A stretch of DNA of 51,342 nucleotides, from positions 1-51,342 of the forward strand of contig ARQU01000014.1 in NCBI GenBank assembly GCA_000384615.1, read 5' to 3'. Both the position numbers and the translations under genes were made by a program. Below are positions 34,188 through 43,078 of this stretch, piece after piece; position 1 is the first letter of the stretch; every line of letters begins with the position of its first letter. This DNA comes from an alpha proteobacterium SCGC AAA536-G10. Lineage in GTDB: Bacteria; Pseudomonadota; Alphaproteobacteria; Puniceispirillales; Marisalimonadaceae. The notes beneath the pieces were generated by a model. The model was not told the DNA's origin. It searched no databases and was given only the letters and a program-made list of their open reading frames with translations.

Positions 34188-35252
34188 TTTATAATCAAAA
34201 CAAGTTTTAAATCTATGCATAATCTCATCTATCAGACTAAACTTTGTTTCAAAAGATGTAACAAATCTCACCTCAATCTCATCGTTACTTGTTTTACGCC
34301 AGAGATTAGGAATAATATTTAATTCAATAATTTTATTATATGTTTTTTTATTAATTCTTATAAAGACTTCATTCCCTTGTGTCGGATATAAAATTTTAAA
34401 ATCTTCAAATTTTGACAATTCACCACGTAGATATGTAGCATTATCATTAGCCTTTTGTGCTAGTTTTAACCATAACCCATCTGTGAACCATGCGTTTAAT
34501 TGAGCAGTGATAAATCTAGTTTTGGGTATTATGTGTCCAGTTTGCTTGATCATTTTTTTAGCTTCTAGTGCAAGATTCTTATTAAAAAAAATAATAACCT
34601 CAGCGGCCATTGCACCATTTTTTGTTGCACCCAATGATAAACAATCAATTCCTATTTTCCAAGTTGCCTCAGCAGGGGAAACAGATTGTTGAGAAACTAA
34701 TGCATTGGAAAATCTGGCTCCATCCATGTGTAAATAAAAATTATTTTTTTTACAAATTTTACTAATAGCTAATATTTCATTTTGAGAATACAACGTTCCA
34801 TTTTCTGCTAATTGGGTTAATGAAATACCAGAAATTTTTGAGTGCTGCTTTCCTTTAAAATCTAATTCATTAAGTTTATCAGTAATATCTTTAGAATTAA
34901 GCCTGCCAGAGTTACTAGAAATGACTTCCAACTTACCTCCCCCAGAAAAAAACTCGGGTGCTCCACCTTCGTCTTTATTTATATGTGATTCACTATGACA
35001 TAAAACACTTCCATAGGACCGAAGGAAAGAAGATATTGCTAGAGAGTTAGATGCTGTTCCAGACATCATCGGTATAATTTCTAAGTCCTGCTTTTCAAAA
35101 ATCTTTGAAATAATATTTTTACATTTTTTAGTGAAAATATCATTTCCATATGGAAGTGTTTTTTCATCAGATGCTAATAAACATGCTTTTAATATTTCAG
35201 GAGCTATTCCAGAAATAGTGTCTGTGCCTATAAGAATTTGTTTCCTATTCAT
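34170..35252 (-). CDS. ltaE: Low-specificity threonine aldolase
   Basis: PLP-dependent fold-type I lyase cleaving L-threonine or allo-threonine to glycine and acetaldehyde. From ATG at 35252 it has 360 residues; a GTG at 35267 is also open, but AAAGA before the ATG fits better. The aldolase/beta-eliminating-lyase features are SDxxSG-like TDTISGIAPEIL, PMMSGTASNSLAI, the histidine in LCHSESHINKDEGGAPEFFSG-type substrate loop, LHMDGARFSNAL with the PLP-binding aspartate, and SLGATKNGAMAAE with the Schiff-base lysine (K211). It may feed glycine alongside serA/serC serine synthesis, but that is inferred. Confidence 0.88.
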   Translation of the reverse strand: MNRKQILIGTDTISGIAPEILKACLLASDEKTLPYGNDIFTKKCKNIISKIFEKQDLEIIPMMSGTASNSLAISSFLRSYGSVLCHSESHINKDEGGAPEFFSGGGKLEVISSNSGRLNSKDITDKLNELDFKGKQHSKISGISLTQLAENGTLYSQNEILAISKICKKNNFYLHMDGARFSNALVSQQSVSPAEATWKIGIDCLSLGATKNGAMAAEVIIFFNKNLALEAKKMIKQTGHIIPKTRFITAQLNAWFTDGLWLKLAQKANDNATYLRGELSKFEDFKILYPTQGNEVFIRINKKTYNKIIELNIIPNLWRKTSNDEIEVRFVTSFETKFSLIDEIMHRFKTCFDYKLDPII

Positions 35253-35273
35253 TAAGAAATCTTTCACTTATTG

Positions 35274-35666
35274 TTAATTCACACCAAATTGAGAACCATT
35301 TTTTATAGTAATGATAGATCTTATTTGCTTAGTTTTACTATTTAAAATTACTAAAACATTATTACCCTCATAAAGATATCTCAATAAAACTTGATTGTCT
35401 TGGCCTATTGACGAAGAAATTAATTGTGCACTTAAAGGCTGTACAAAGTTTAATATATCTAATTTTTGTTCGTTTTGATTTAAACCATTATTTATGTTTT
35501 TCTTGGATTTTTCTAGGTTATAGTAACTATTAGATAGCCCAACAAACAAAACAAATAGTCCTAAAATAATTAACAAGCCCAAAATAATAGCAATAATTTT
35601 TATAATCCTTATATTAGAAATTATCTTAGACTGATGTTCTGGTTTTGAGTTGGATAAGTTAGACAT
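35274..35666 (-). CDS. Conserved-type hypothetical protein, one membrane segment
   Basis: Not firmly recognised. A frame extends to 35765, but the ATG at 35666 with AGGA about 8 bases upstream gives a sensible 130-residue product. It has a polar N terminus, one strongly hydrophobic segment at about 22-44, then a charged, coil-prone stretch and a small beta-rich C-terminal part (V-L-L-R-Y-L-Y-E-G-N-N-V-L-V-I-L-N-S-K-T-K-Q-I-R-S-I-I-T-I). Size, topology and position beside rluD recall the alphaproteobacterial DUF6476 proteins, but this is from memory of context and is tentative. Its start codon shares two bases with the divergent rluD start, and it reads towards ltaE 21 bp downstream. Confidence 0.65.
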   Translation of the reverse strand: MSNLSNSKPEHQSKIISNIRIIKIIAIILGLLIILGLFVLFVGLSNSYYNLEKSKKNINNGLNQNEQKLDILNFVQPLSAQLISSSIGQDNQVLLRYLYEGNNVLVILNSKTKQIRSIITIKNGSQFGVN

Positions 35667-36678
35667 GATAAATCCTATTAAAATTTCACTTTCTATTAAA
35701 GACTTTGACATTCCCAATGACAGACTTGATGTTTGGATTACTGAAGCTATTAAAGTAAGTAGCATTGCAAAACAAGTATTAAATAATAGCGATCTTTCTT
35801 TATCTAGAAGTAGGATTAAAAAATTAATTGAAGGAAAGAATATAAAAATTGATGGAGTAGAAGTTAATGATCCATCATTTAAAGTTAAAAGTGGTAAACT
35901 TATTACTATACATTTCCCCCCTGCAGAAAGTCCTATTCCTTTAGCAGAAAAAATCCATTTAGAAATTCTTTATGAGGATAAATATATAATAATTTTAAAT
36001 AAACAAGCAGGTATAGTTGTCCATCCTGCCCCCGGCTCCCCTAATGGTACCCTAGTAAATGCACTATTATATCATTGTGGAAAAAGTTTAAGGGGTATTG
36101 GCGGAGTAAAAAGACCAGGAATCGTTCATAGATTAGACAAAAATACTAGCGGAGTAATGGTGGTTGCAAAAACTGAAACTGCTCATGTAAATTTATGTGA
36201 AACTTTTAGTAATCATGATTTAGATAGAAGGTATAACGCAATTGTTTGGGGGCAACCCAAAGATATTGGTATTATTGAAAAACCCATTGGAAGATCATCC
36301 TTTAATAGAAAAAAAATGGCTATATCACCTAGGGGTAAAATAGCTATAACTAAATGGAAAGTATTAGAAGTTTATGCACCTATAGCTAGCTTGATTGAGT
36401 GTAAGCTTGAAACAGGAAAAACTCACCAAATTAGAGTTCACCTTTCTGATATGGGTCATGGCATAATTGGTGACGATTTATATGGTAAATCGTTCTCAGA
36501 GAATAGATACAGAGACAACACTTACAAAGAAAAACTTCAACTAATTAAGTCGTTCAAAAGGCAGGCATTACATGCTACTAAGCTTAGCCTAAATCATCCA
36601 ATTACTAAACAATATATAGAGTTTATTAGTCCTTTGCCCAAAGATATAAACCAACTAATTAAAGTTTTGAAAAAATAA
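35665..36678 (+). CDS. rluD: 23S rRNA pseudouridine synthase, RluD type
   Basis: Pseudouridine synthase of the RluA/RluD family, expected to modify helix 69 of 23S rRNA. From ATG at 35665 it has 337 residues; a TTG at 35650 is the only upstream alternative. An S4 RNA-binding domain (about 14-75: RLDVWITEA...SLSRSRIKKLIEGKNIKIDG) is followed by the catalytic core with VVHPAPGSPNGTLVNALLYH and HRLDKNTSGVMVVAKT, which contains the catalytic aspartate. LETGKTHQIRVHLSDMGHGIIGDDLYG is the family C-terminal motif. It lies directly upstream of rpoH. Confidence 0.93.
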   Translation: MINPIKISLSIKDFDIPNDRLDVWITEAIKVSSIAKQVLNNSDLSLSRSRIKKLIEGKNIKIDGVEVNDPSFKVKSGKLITIHFPPAESPIPLAEKIHLEILYEDKYIIILNKQAGIVVHPAPGSPNGTLVNALLYHCGKSLRGIGGVKRPGIVHRLDKNTSGVMVVAKTETAHVNLCETFSNHDLDRRYNAIVWGQPKDIGIIEKPIGRSSFNRKKMAISPRGKIAITKWKVLEVYAPIASLIECKLETGKTHQIRVHLSDMGHGIIGDDLYGKSFSENRYRDNTYKEKLQLIKSFKRQALHATKLSLNHPITKQYIEFISPLPKDINQLIKVLKK

Positions 36679-36689
36679 ATAGTAAATTT

Positions 36690-36718
36690 TTGTTGAAATA
36701 GTTTAAAAAACTTATAAA
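36690..36718 (+). promoter_or_regulatory. Putative rpoH promoter
   Basis: TTGTTG at 36690-36695 and TATAAA at 36713-36718 are separated by 17 bp in the 73-bp rluD-rpoH gap. This resembles a housekeeping sigma-70 promoter with a weak -35. The AAAGGAG ribosome site follows about 8 bases before the start. In this AT-rich sequence such a pair could arise by chance. Confidence 0.35.
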
Positions 36719-36751
36719 ACACCATATATATCTAATAAAAGGAGTAATATA

Positions 36752-37651
36752 TTGAGTAATTTAGACTCTATGAGTTTATCTATACTATCCCCAGATAATA
36801 ATTTGGGCAGATATTTAGATCAAATAAAAAAATTTCCAATGTTGGATGCTGACGAAGAATATGTGCTTGCTAAAGACTGGTTAAATAAAGAAGATACTAA
36901 AGCTGCTCATAAACTTGTTACAAGTCACTTAAGATTGGTTGCAAAAATTGCAATGGGATATAGAGGTTATGGACTTCCCGTCTCAGATCTTATTGCTGAG
37001 GGTAACATAGGTATGATGCATGCCGTTAAAAAATTTGATCCTGAAAAAGGTTTTAGACTAGCAACCTATGCAATGTGGTGGATTAAAGCAGCAATACAAG
37101 AATTTGTACTAAAAAGTTGGTCTCAAGTAAAAATTGGTACTACAGCTAGTCAAAAGAAATTATTCTTTAACCTTAGAAAAATTAAAGGTAAAATTAATGC
37201 ACTAGAGGATGGTGATCTTTCACCTAATCAAGTTCATCATATTGCTAAAACACTTGAAGTGAATGAAAATGATGTAGTTAACATGAATAGAAGAATGCTT
37301 GGTGGAGATCATTCACTTAATTCACAAATAAATCGTAATGATGGTGAAGAGGCTGAATGGCAAGACATGCTAACAGACGAAAGAGATAATCAAGAAACAC
37401 AATTTGCGAATAATCAAGAAAAAAACATTAAAAATAAAATGATGATTGAAGCCTTAGAACATTTAAAGCCTAGGGAAAAAGATATAATTATTAAAAGACG
37501 TCTAATTGAGGCTCCTAGGACACTTGAATCATTGTCACAAGAGTATAATGTGAGTAGAGAAAGAATTAGGCAGATTGAAACAAGAGCTTTTGAGAAGCTT
37601 CAAGAAACCATGAAAATTAAAGCAAAAGCTTTAAAATTGATTAGATCTTAA
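36752..37651 (+). CDS. rpoH: RNA polymerase heat-shock sigma factor RpoH (sigma-32)
   Basis: Alternative sigma factor for heat-shock genes, 299 residues. Region 1.2/2.1 begins NLGRYLDQIKKFPMLDADEE. Region 2 has HLRLVAKIAMGYRGYGLPVSDLIAEGNIGMMHAVKKFDP with the core-binding and -10 melting residues. The RpoH box QKKLFFNLR at 134-142 distinguishes it from other sigmas. Region 4 ends with PRTLESLSQEYNVSRERIRQIETRAFEKL, the -35-binding helix-turn-helix. The start is TTG at 36752 after a good AAAGGAG. The FtsH protease encoded at 47079-49007 is known in other bacteria to degrade RpoH. Its TAA directly abuts the purA stop. Confidence 0.96.
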   Translation: MSNLDSMSLSILSPDNNLGRYLDQIKKFPMLDADEEYVLAKDWLNKEDTKAAHKLVTSHLRLVAKIAMGYRGYGLPVSDLIAEGNIGMMHAVKKFDPEKGFRLATYAMWWIKAAIQEFVLKSWSQVKIGTTASQKKLFFNLRKIKGKINALEDGDLSPNQVHHIAKTLEVNENDVVNMNRRMLGGDHSLNSQINRNDGEEAEWQDMLTDERDNQETQFANNQEKNIKNKMMIEALEHLKPREKDIIIKRRLIEAPRTLESLSQEYNVSRERIRQIETRAFEKLQETMKIKAKALKLIRS

Positions 37652-38953
37652 TTAAGATGAGGCAACATCAAAGGGATTTTTTAGGTAAATAGTGTCTGAC
37701 CTCTCAGGGCTTGTTGAAATTAGAATTATTTCACAACCAATAAGTTCCTCAATTCTTTTAACATATTTTTTAGCTTGGTTTGGTAGATCTTGATATTTTC
37801 TAATACCTATAATGCTACTTTTCCAACCTTCCATTATTTCATAAATTGGTTTTACCTGTTGTTGATATTTTTCTGATGAGGGTAAATAGTTTATAACTTC
37901 ATCATCTAAATAATAACCAGTACAAATTTTAATTTCTTTAAAACTATCTAACACATCTAATTTTGTTAATGCAATACCATCAGCACTTGATAAAGCAACA
38001 GCTTGTTTTACTAAAACAGCATCAAACCAGCCACAACGTCTTTGTCTGCCAGTTACTGTTCCAAATTCATTACCTTTTTTACCCAAACTAACTCCTTCTT
38101 CTCCGTTATCTTCTGTTGGAAATGGACCTGAACCAACTCTAGTAGTGTAAGCTTTGGTTATTCCTATTGTGTAATCTATTGACGTTGGTCCAATACCTGA
38201 TCCAATTCCTGCTTGTGATGAAACAGTATTACTACTAGTTACATAGGGATAAGTTCCATGGTCTATATCCAAAAAAGTACCTTGAGCACCCTCAAACAAG
38301 ATATTAGAAGATATTGAATTATATTTACTAATTAAAAGCCAAGATGGTTGAACAAAACTAATGATAGATTGGCCTTGGTTCCATAACTTTAAAAAAATCT
38401 CGTCTGGGTTTTGTTTATTTACACCCATAGCAGACAACCAAATATTATGATGATCATATAATTTTTTAAGTTTTTGATAAAAATCATCTTTATCAAGGAA
38501 ATCGCATAGCCTTAGACCTCGTCTTCCTACTTTATCCTCATAAGCGGGTCCTATACCTCTTCCAGTTGTTCCAATTTTATTTGTACTCTGTCTCTTTTCT
38601 CTAATATTATCAATTAATTTATGTATGGGTAAAATTAAAAAAGCAGAATCTGAAATTATCAAATTTTCTGGTGATATTTTTATATTTTTTTCTTCTAATT
38701 GGTTAATTTCATTTGCTAAATGAAAGGGATCAACAACTACTCCATTCCCAATTAATACGATTGTATTGTCTCTTACAATTCCGCTAGGTAATAACGATAA
38801 CTTAAAAACATTGTTATCAATAACCAATGTATGTCCAGCATTGTGGCCACCTTGAAATCTTACAACTAAATCAGCTTTTTGAGATAACCAATCAACAATC
38901 TTACCTTTACCTTCATCTCCCCATTGTGTGCCAACAACAATTACATTACTCAT
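37652..38953 (-). CDS. purA: Adenylosuccinate synthetase PurA
   Basis: GTP-dependent enzyme joining IMP and aspartate to adenylosuccinate, the first step from IMP to AMP. It has 433 residues. The P-loop is GTQWGDEGKGK at 8-18 with catalytic D13, and GGHNAGHT contains H41, both at the same numbers as in the Escherichia coli enzyme. IGTTGRGIGPAYEDKVGRRG, the IMP-binding EGAQGTFLDIDHGTYPYVT and TGRQRRCGWFD are also present. It lies 29 bp downstream of hisZ and shares the serC-serA-hisZ-purA strand. Confidence 0.96.
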   Translation of the reverse strand: MSNVIVVGTQWGDEGKGKIVDWLSQKADLVVRFQGGHNAGHTLVIDNNVFKLSLLPSGIVRDNTIVLIGNGVVVDPFHLANEINQLEEKNIKISPENLIISDSAFLILPIHKLIDNIREKRQSTNKIGTTGRGIGPAYEDKVGRRGLRLCDFLDKDDFYQKLKKLYDHHNIWLSAMGVNKQNPDEIFLKLWNQGQSIISFVQPSWLLISKYNSISSNILFEGAQGTFLDIDHGTYPYVTSSNTVSSQAGIGSGIGPTSIDYTIGITKAYTTRVGSGPFPTEDNGEEGVSLGKKGNEFGTVTGRQRRCGWFDAVLVKQAVALSSADGIALTKLDVLDSFKEIKICTGYYLDDEVINYLPSSEKYQQQVKPIYEIMEGWKSSIIGIRKYQDLPNQAKKYVKRIEELIGCEIILISTSPERSDTIYLKNPFDVASS

Positions 38954-38982
38954 AAAATATTCCTTGGATTTGAGTTAACTTA

Positions 38983-40122
38983 TTATGATTTTAATTTAAC
39001 GATAGCGCTATTCTTCCAAATATATTTACATCTCATTTCCAAAGCCTCTTTTTCAAATTCTGAACTTGAAACAGAACCAAAAACAATTCTGTAACCTTTA
39101 TTAATAATTTCGTTTGCATCTTTCATGTTTACTTGTGGCATATACACTAAGTCTTTGTCTAAATTAAACATGAGTTCGGGATAAACCTTTTCAGTATAAA
39201 TTGTACAACCAGTTGCCGTTTCTCCTGTTAAAATATTATAACTTCCACCTTTGGCTATTTCTCCTTTTAAATTATCAGAAAAAATTGTAAATGTTAAACC
39301 TGTATGGTATTTAAATCCTCTGTTTTCAAGTGGATCTATTGAAAGTTTAATAGAATTATCATTTTTTGTGATAACCTCTATAACCTTTAAGTAATAGTCT
39401 ATTGTATCAACTAAAATCCCTTTTGATTTTAATATCAGTAGATGTTTAGTTGCGTGTAAATGATCTCCAGCAACGTCCATTAATTCTAATATTATATTTA
39501 AATTTTCTGATTTTAATTTTTTAAGACTTTTTTTATCTTTGATATCTATATATTTATTAATATCATTTTTTAAAGAAAGTGAAATACCTTTTAAAAAATG
39601 TTCCCTCAAAAATGGTAAATTTATATCAATTGTTAAATTATCAATATTAATTGATTTGAGTGCTTTGGCACATACTAATATTATTTCTGCATCTATCATT
39701 TCTGATCTAGGTCCGATTAATTCCGCACCTACTTGGGTTTTCTGACGCTCCATATTAAAACTGTCACCTTTTACCCTTAAAACATCTCCAGAATAAGATA
39801 ATCTAAGTGGACGAGTTAAATGTGACAATCTAGTAGAGGCTATTCTGGAAATTTGTGCTGTTACATCTGCTCTCAACGCTAACATTTTTTGTGATAAAGG
39901 ATCCATAACTCTGAAAGTAGAATCTTTTAGAACTTTACCTGGACCTTCTGAAAGCAAAGTTTCTTCATATTCAACAAAAGGTGGTTTGACTCTTAGATAT
40001 CCATAACTAGAGAATATATCTAATAAATTTTCTACTATTCTAGACTGTATATGAGCGTTTGGGTAAAGGATATCACTTAGTCCTGCAGGTAATAATCCTT
40101 TTTGAGTTGATGAACTCGACAT
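38983..40122 (-). CDS. hisZ: ATP phosphoribosyltransferase regulatory subunit HisZ
   Basis: Catalytically inactive histidyl-tRNA synthetase paralogue that forms the regulatory subunit of the short-form HisG enzyme in the first step of histidine synthesis. From ATG at 40122 it has 379 residues; a TTG five codons upstream is open. Class II aminoacyl-tRNA synthetase motif 2-like PLRLSYSGDVLRV and the QVGAELIG segment are present. There is no anticodon-binding domain and the usual HisRS active-site loops are degenerate, which with the length favours HisZ over HisS. Presence of HisZ implies a short HisG elsewhere in the genome. It sits 79 bp after serA. Confidence 0.88.
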   Translation of the reverse strand: MSSSSTQKGLLPAGLSDILYPNAHIQSRIVENLLDIFSSYGYLRVKPPFVEYEETLLSEGPGKVLKDSTFRVMDPLSQKMLALRADVTAQISRIASTRLSHLTRPLRLSYSGDVLRVKGDSFNMERQKTQVGAELIGPRSEMIDAEIILVCAKALKSINIDNLTIDINLPFLREHFLKGISLSLKNDINKYIDIKDKKSLKKLKSENLNIILELMDVAGDHLHATKHLLILKSKGILVDTIDYYLKVIEVITKNDNSIKLSIDPLENRGFKYHTGLTFTIFSDNLKGEIAKGGSYNILTGETATGCTIYTEKVYPELMFNLDKDLVYMPQVNMKDANEIINKGYRIVFGSVSSSEFEKEALEMRCKYIWKNSAIVKLKS

Positions 40123-40201
40123 AATGATAGCTTTCAAATAAAATTATTATATATATCAAAGTTTATAATGTATCTAATAAAATTTAAGAAAAATGGGTAG
40201 T

Positions 40202-41788
40202 TTATTTATTTTCGAAATTTATAGTATTAACCCGAGCAACTTGAGGTAAGGATCGTAACTGAGAAATAATTTTTTCATCTACTTCGTCATCTACTTCAAC
40301 TAGTGCAATAGCTTCTCCACCTACGTTTCTACGTCCTAAGTGAAAAGACGCTATATTTATGTTTTCCTTTCCTAGCGTATTGCCTAAATCACCAATAAAA
40401 CCCGGCTTGTCATAATTTCTTAAGTAAAGGGCATTTTTAGGAAAATCTGATTCAATTGCAATTCCTTGAATATTAATAATTCTAGGTTTATTTCCTGCTA
40501 TTAACGTTCCTGAAATTGTTCTTTTACCTTTATCATGTATAATAGTGATCTTAAGTAATGTCTCATAGTCACACCGCCTTTCATGCTTAATTGTTGATAA
40601 ATCAATTCCTCTACTTGAAGCTATAGAGGATGAGTTTATAGCATTTACAGCGGCTGATGTGGGTTCGAACAATCCAACAAGAGTACTTGCCATTAATGGA
40701 ATACCTTGGATAGATGAAGCTTTTCCTTCTAATTCTAACTTTACACTCAATATACCTTCTTGTGTAACTTGACCCAAAAAAGATCCCATCAAGTAAGCAA
40801 GCCTTACATATGGTTTCAATATCGGTGCTTCCTCTGAAGATACATTTGGGTAATTGAGAGCGTTTATAACTGCGCCAGTATTTAAATAATCTGACATTTG
40901 TTGCGCTATTTGTAGCGCAACATTTTCTTGAGCTTCTAAAGTAGCCGCACCTAAGTGAGGTGTCGCTATAAAGTTAGGAGCTTCGAATAAAATATTTTTC
41001 TTAGCCGGTTCTTCCACAAAAACGTCAAAAGCTGCACCAGCTAAATGATTGTTCTCTAACGCAGCCCTACAAGCAACTTCATCAACTAAACCTCCTCTAG
41101 CACAATTGATAATTCTTGAGCCTTTTTTCATTATACTAATAGCTTCAGATGAAATTATATTCTTAGTATCTTCTGTAAGTGGCGTATGAAGTGAAATTAT
41201 ATCAGAGTTTTTTAACAAGTACTCTAGATCAACCTTATCAACACCTAATTCAGATGCTTTTTCTTGAGTAAGAAATGGGTCAAATGCAAAAACCTTCATT
41301 TTCAGACCTAATGCTCTACTAGCTACAATAGATCCTATGTTACCACAACCTATAAGACCTAAATATTTACCACTAATCTCTGTACCATTGAATTTTGATT
41401 TTTCCCATTTTCCTTCTCTAGTAGAACTATCGGCTTGGGGTATCATTCTGACTAAAGACATAATAAGAGCTATAGTATGTTCAGCAGTAGTAACTGCATT
41501 TCCATATGGTGTATTCATTACAACTACACCATGTTTAGTTGCTGCTACTTTATCTATATTATCCGTGCCAATGCCAGCTCGCCCAACTATTTTTAAATTC
41601 TTAGCATTCTTAAAAATGTCTTCACTAACTTTTGTTGCAGAACGAACTGCGAGACCATCAAACTTATTTATTAATTTCAATAATTTCTCATGACTCAATC
41701 CTGGCATATATTCAGTTTCGATTTCATTTTCTCTAAAAACGTTTACTGCAGATTCACTTAATTTGTCACTTATTAATACTTTTGGCAT
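40202..41788 (-). CDS. serA: D-3-phosphoglycerate dehydrogenase SerA
   Basis: NAD-dependent enzyme for the first step of serine synthesis from 3-phosphoglycerate. It has 528 residues, the long type with an extra domain. The Rossmann motif is LGLIGCGNIGSIVA at 143-156. The catalytic arginine is in INCARGGLVDE and the histidine in TPHLGAATLEAQ. An intervening (allosteric substrate-binding) domain follows at about 320-450, and a C-terminal ACT domain begins KPGFIGDLGNTLGKENINIASF, suggesting serine feedback. It starts 18 bp after serC, so serC-serA form one operon. Confidence 0.95.
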   Translation of the reverse strand: MPKVLISDKLSESAVNVFRENEIETEYMPGLSHEKLLKLINKFDGLAVRSATKVSEDIFKNAKNLKIVGRAGIGTDNIDKVAATKHGVVVMNTPYGNAVTTAEHTIALIMSLVRMIPQADSSTREGKWEKSKFNGTEISGKYLGLIGCGNIGSIVASRALGLKMKVFAFDPFLTQEKASELGVDKVDLEYLLKNSDIISLHTPLTEDTKNIISSEAISIMKKGSRIINCARGGLVDEVACRAALENNHLAGAAFDVFVEEPAKKNILFEAPNFIATPHLGAATLEAQENVALQIAQQMSDYLNTGAVINALNYPNVSSEEAPILKPYVRLAYLMGSFLGQVTQEGILSVKLELEGKASSIQGIPLMASTLVGLFEPTSAAVNAINSSSIASSRGIDLSTIKHERRCDYETLLKITIIHDKGKRTISGTLIAGNKPRIINIQGIAIESDFPKNALYLRNYDKPGFIGDLGNTLGKENINIASFHLGRRNVGGEAIALVEVDDEVDEKIISQLRSLPQVARVNTINFENK

Positions 41789-41806
41789 TTTTTTACCTTC
41801 TTTATA

Positions 41807-42967
41807 TTATATTTTCAGTTGGTCTAATGTTTCATAATAAGCCCAATCTAACCACGGCAACAAATTCTTAACATCATTATTTTCAACTGTCGGACCACCC
41901 CAAATTCTTAATCCTGGCGGAGCGGATCTATAACTACCTATATCAAATGCAACTTCATGCTCTTCTAATAACTTAACAATATTTTTTTCAATATTATTTT
42001 TTATCTCTAATGAAAGGTCAATTATTTTAGGATCGACCAACTTTAAGCATATAGACGTACTCGATAAATTATTAACATCCTCACATAAAAAGTCAGCCCA
42101 ATGAGAACGTGAAATCCAATTTTTGATTATATTCAAATTATTCTTTGACTTTCTTATTAATGCAGATAATCCACCTACTTCTTGTGTCCATTTAAGTGCA
42201 TCTAAAAAGTCTTCAACACACAACATGGAGGGAGTATTTATAGTGGCACCCGAAAATATATCAAGATTTAACTTACCATTTTTTCTAAGTTGGAATAATT
42301 TTGGTATAGGCCAAGGGGGGGTATATGAATTAATTCTCTCAACTGCTTTTGGGGATAAAACTAGAATACCGTGACCGGCTTCGCCGCCAAGGCATTTTTG
42401 CCAAGAAAATGTTCCAACATCTAACTTTGGCCAATCAATATCCATTGCAAAAGCAGCCGAAGTCGCATCACAAATAGATAATCCATTGCGTGAGGCATTA
42501 ATCCAATTAGCATTTGGAACACAAACACCAGCAGTTGTACCATTCCAGTTAAAAACGATATCACCTTTAAATTGGATATTATTGAGATCAGGTAACTTAC
42601 CATAATCAACCTTACAGATATGAACATTTTCTAATTTAAGTTGAAATTGTATATCATTAGCCCAATCAGAACTAAAACTATCCCAAACCATTATGTTAAC
42701 TGGTCTAGGCCCTAAAAGATTCCACATTGCGATTTCAATAGCTCCCGTATCTGAACCTGGAACAATACCTACTAAGTAATCTTTTGGAATTTTAAGTATT
42801 GATTTCGTTGAATCAATTAATTTTTGAAGTTTTGACTTTGCTATTTTATGTCTATGAGATCTACCGAGTGCACTATTATTTAAAGTATTTAAAGACCATT
42901 TTGGTCTTTTTGCGCAAGGTCCAGAAGAAAATTCAGGACAAATTGGCTTTACTAATGGTCTGGTCAT
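41807..42967 (-). CDS. serC: Phosphoserine aminotransferase SerC
   Basis: PLP enzyme converting 3-phosphohydroxypyruvate to phosphoserine. It has 386 residues and resembles the alphaproteobacterial form that opens KPICPEFSSGPCAKRP. GIVPGSDTGAIEIAMWN binds the cofactor phosphate, and the Schiff-base lysine is K191 in FSWQKCLGGEAGHG. TPPWPIP is encoded by an intact seven-C/G run at 42315-42321. The ATG at 42967 is preceded by AGAGG and, further up, by a structured leader (42968-43013). First gene of the serC-serA-hisZ-purA group. Confidence 0.94.
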   Translation of the reverse strand: MTRPLVKPICPEFSSGPCAKRPKWSLNTLNNSALGRSHRHKIAKSKLQKLIDSTKSILKIPKDYLVGIVPGSDTGAIEIAMWNLLGPRPVNIMVWDSFSSDWANDIQFQLKLENVHICKVDYGKLPDLNNIQFKGDIVFNWNGTTAGVCVPNANWINASRNGLSICDATSAAFAMDIDWPKLDVGTFSWQKCLGGEAGHGILVLSPKAVERINSYTPPWPIPKLFQLRKNGKLNLDIFSGATINTPSMLCVEDFLDALKWTQEVGGLSALIRKSKNNLNIIKNWISRSHWADFLCEDVNNLSSTSICLKLVDPKIIDLSLEIKNNIEKNIVKLLEEHEVAFDIGSYRSAPPGLRIWGGPTVENNDVKNLLPWLDWAYYETLDQLKI

Positions 42968-43013
42968 ATTAACCTCTTAAAATGTTATTGCTTGTTGGGA
43001 AGCAACGACCCAA
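42968..43013 (-). promoter_or_regulatory. Candidate structured RNA leader (pseudoknot) of serC
   Basis: On the serC RNA strand, UUGGG (43013-43009) can pair with CCCAA (42999-42995), and UUGCUU (43005-43000) can pair with AAGCAA (42993-42988). The segments are ordered A-B-A'-B', so the helices form an H-type pseudoknot or two competing hairpins. The element ends about 9-10 nt before the AGAGG ribosome site, so it could gate translation. There is no U-run, so it is not a terminator. A perfect -35 hexamer TTGACA lies just upstream at 43046-43041, without a clear -10. A conserved serC leader RNA motif is known from Alphaproteobacteria; membership here is untested. Confidence 0.5.
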
Positions 43014-43078
43014 ATATTTCTTTAAAGAATATTTAATTTTTGTCAACAAACAAAAAAAGAGAATAATAATTACTTAAA

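Noticed and set aside
35667-35765. Longer form of the hypothetical protein upstream of ltaE
   Set aside because: The extra 33 residues are encoded antisense to the rluD N terminus and precede a better ATG with a ribosome site at 35666.
37645-37658. ATCTTAATTAAGAT palindrome as a bidirectional terminator
   Set aside because: The stem is almost all A-T with no loop and no flanking T-runs; it arises from two facing TAA stop codons.
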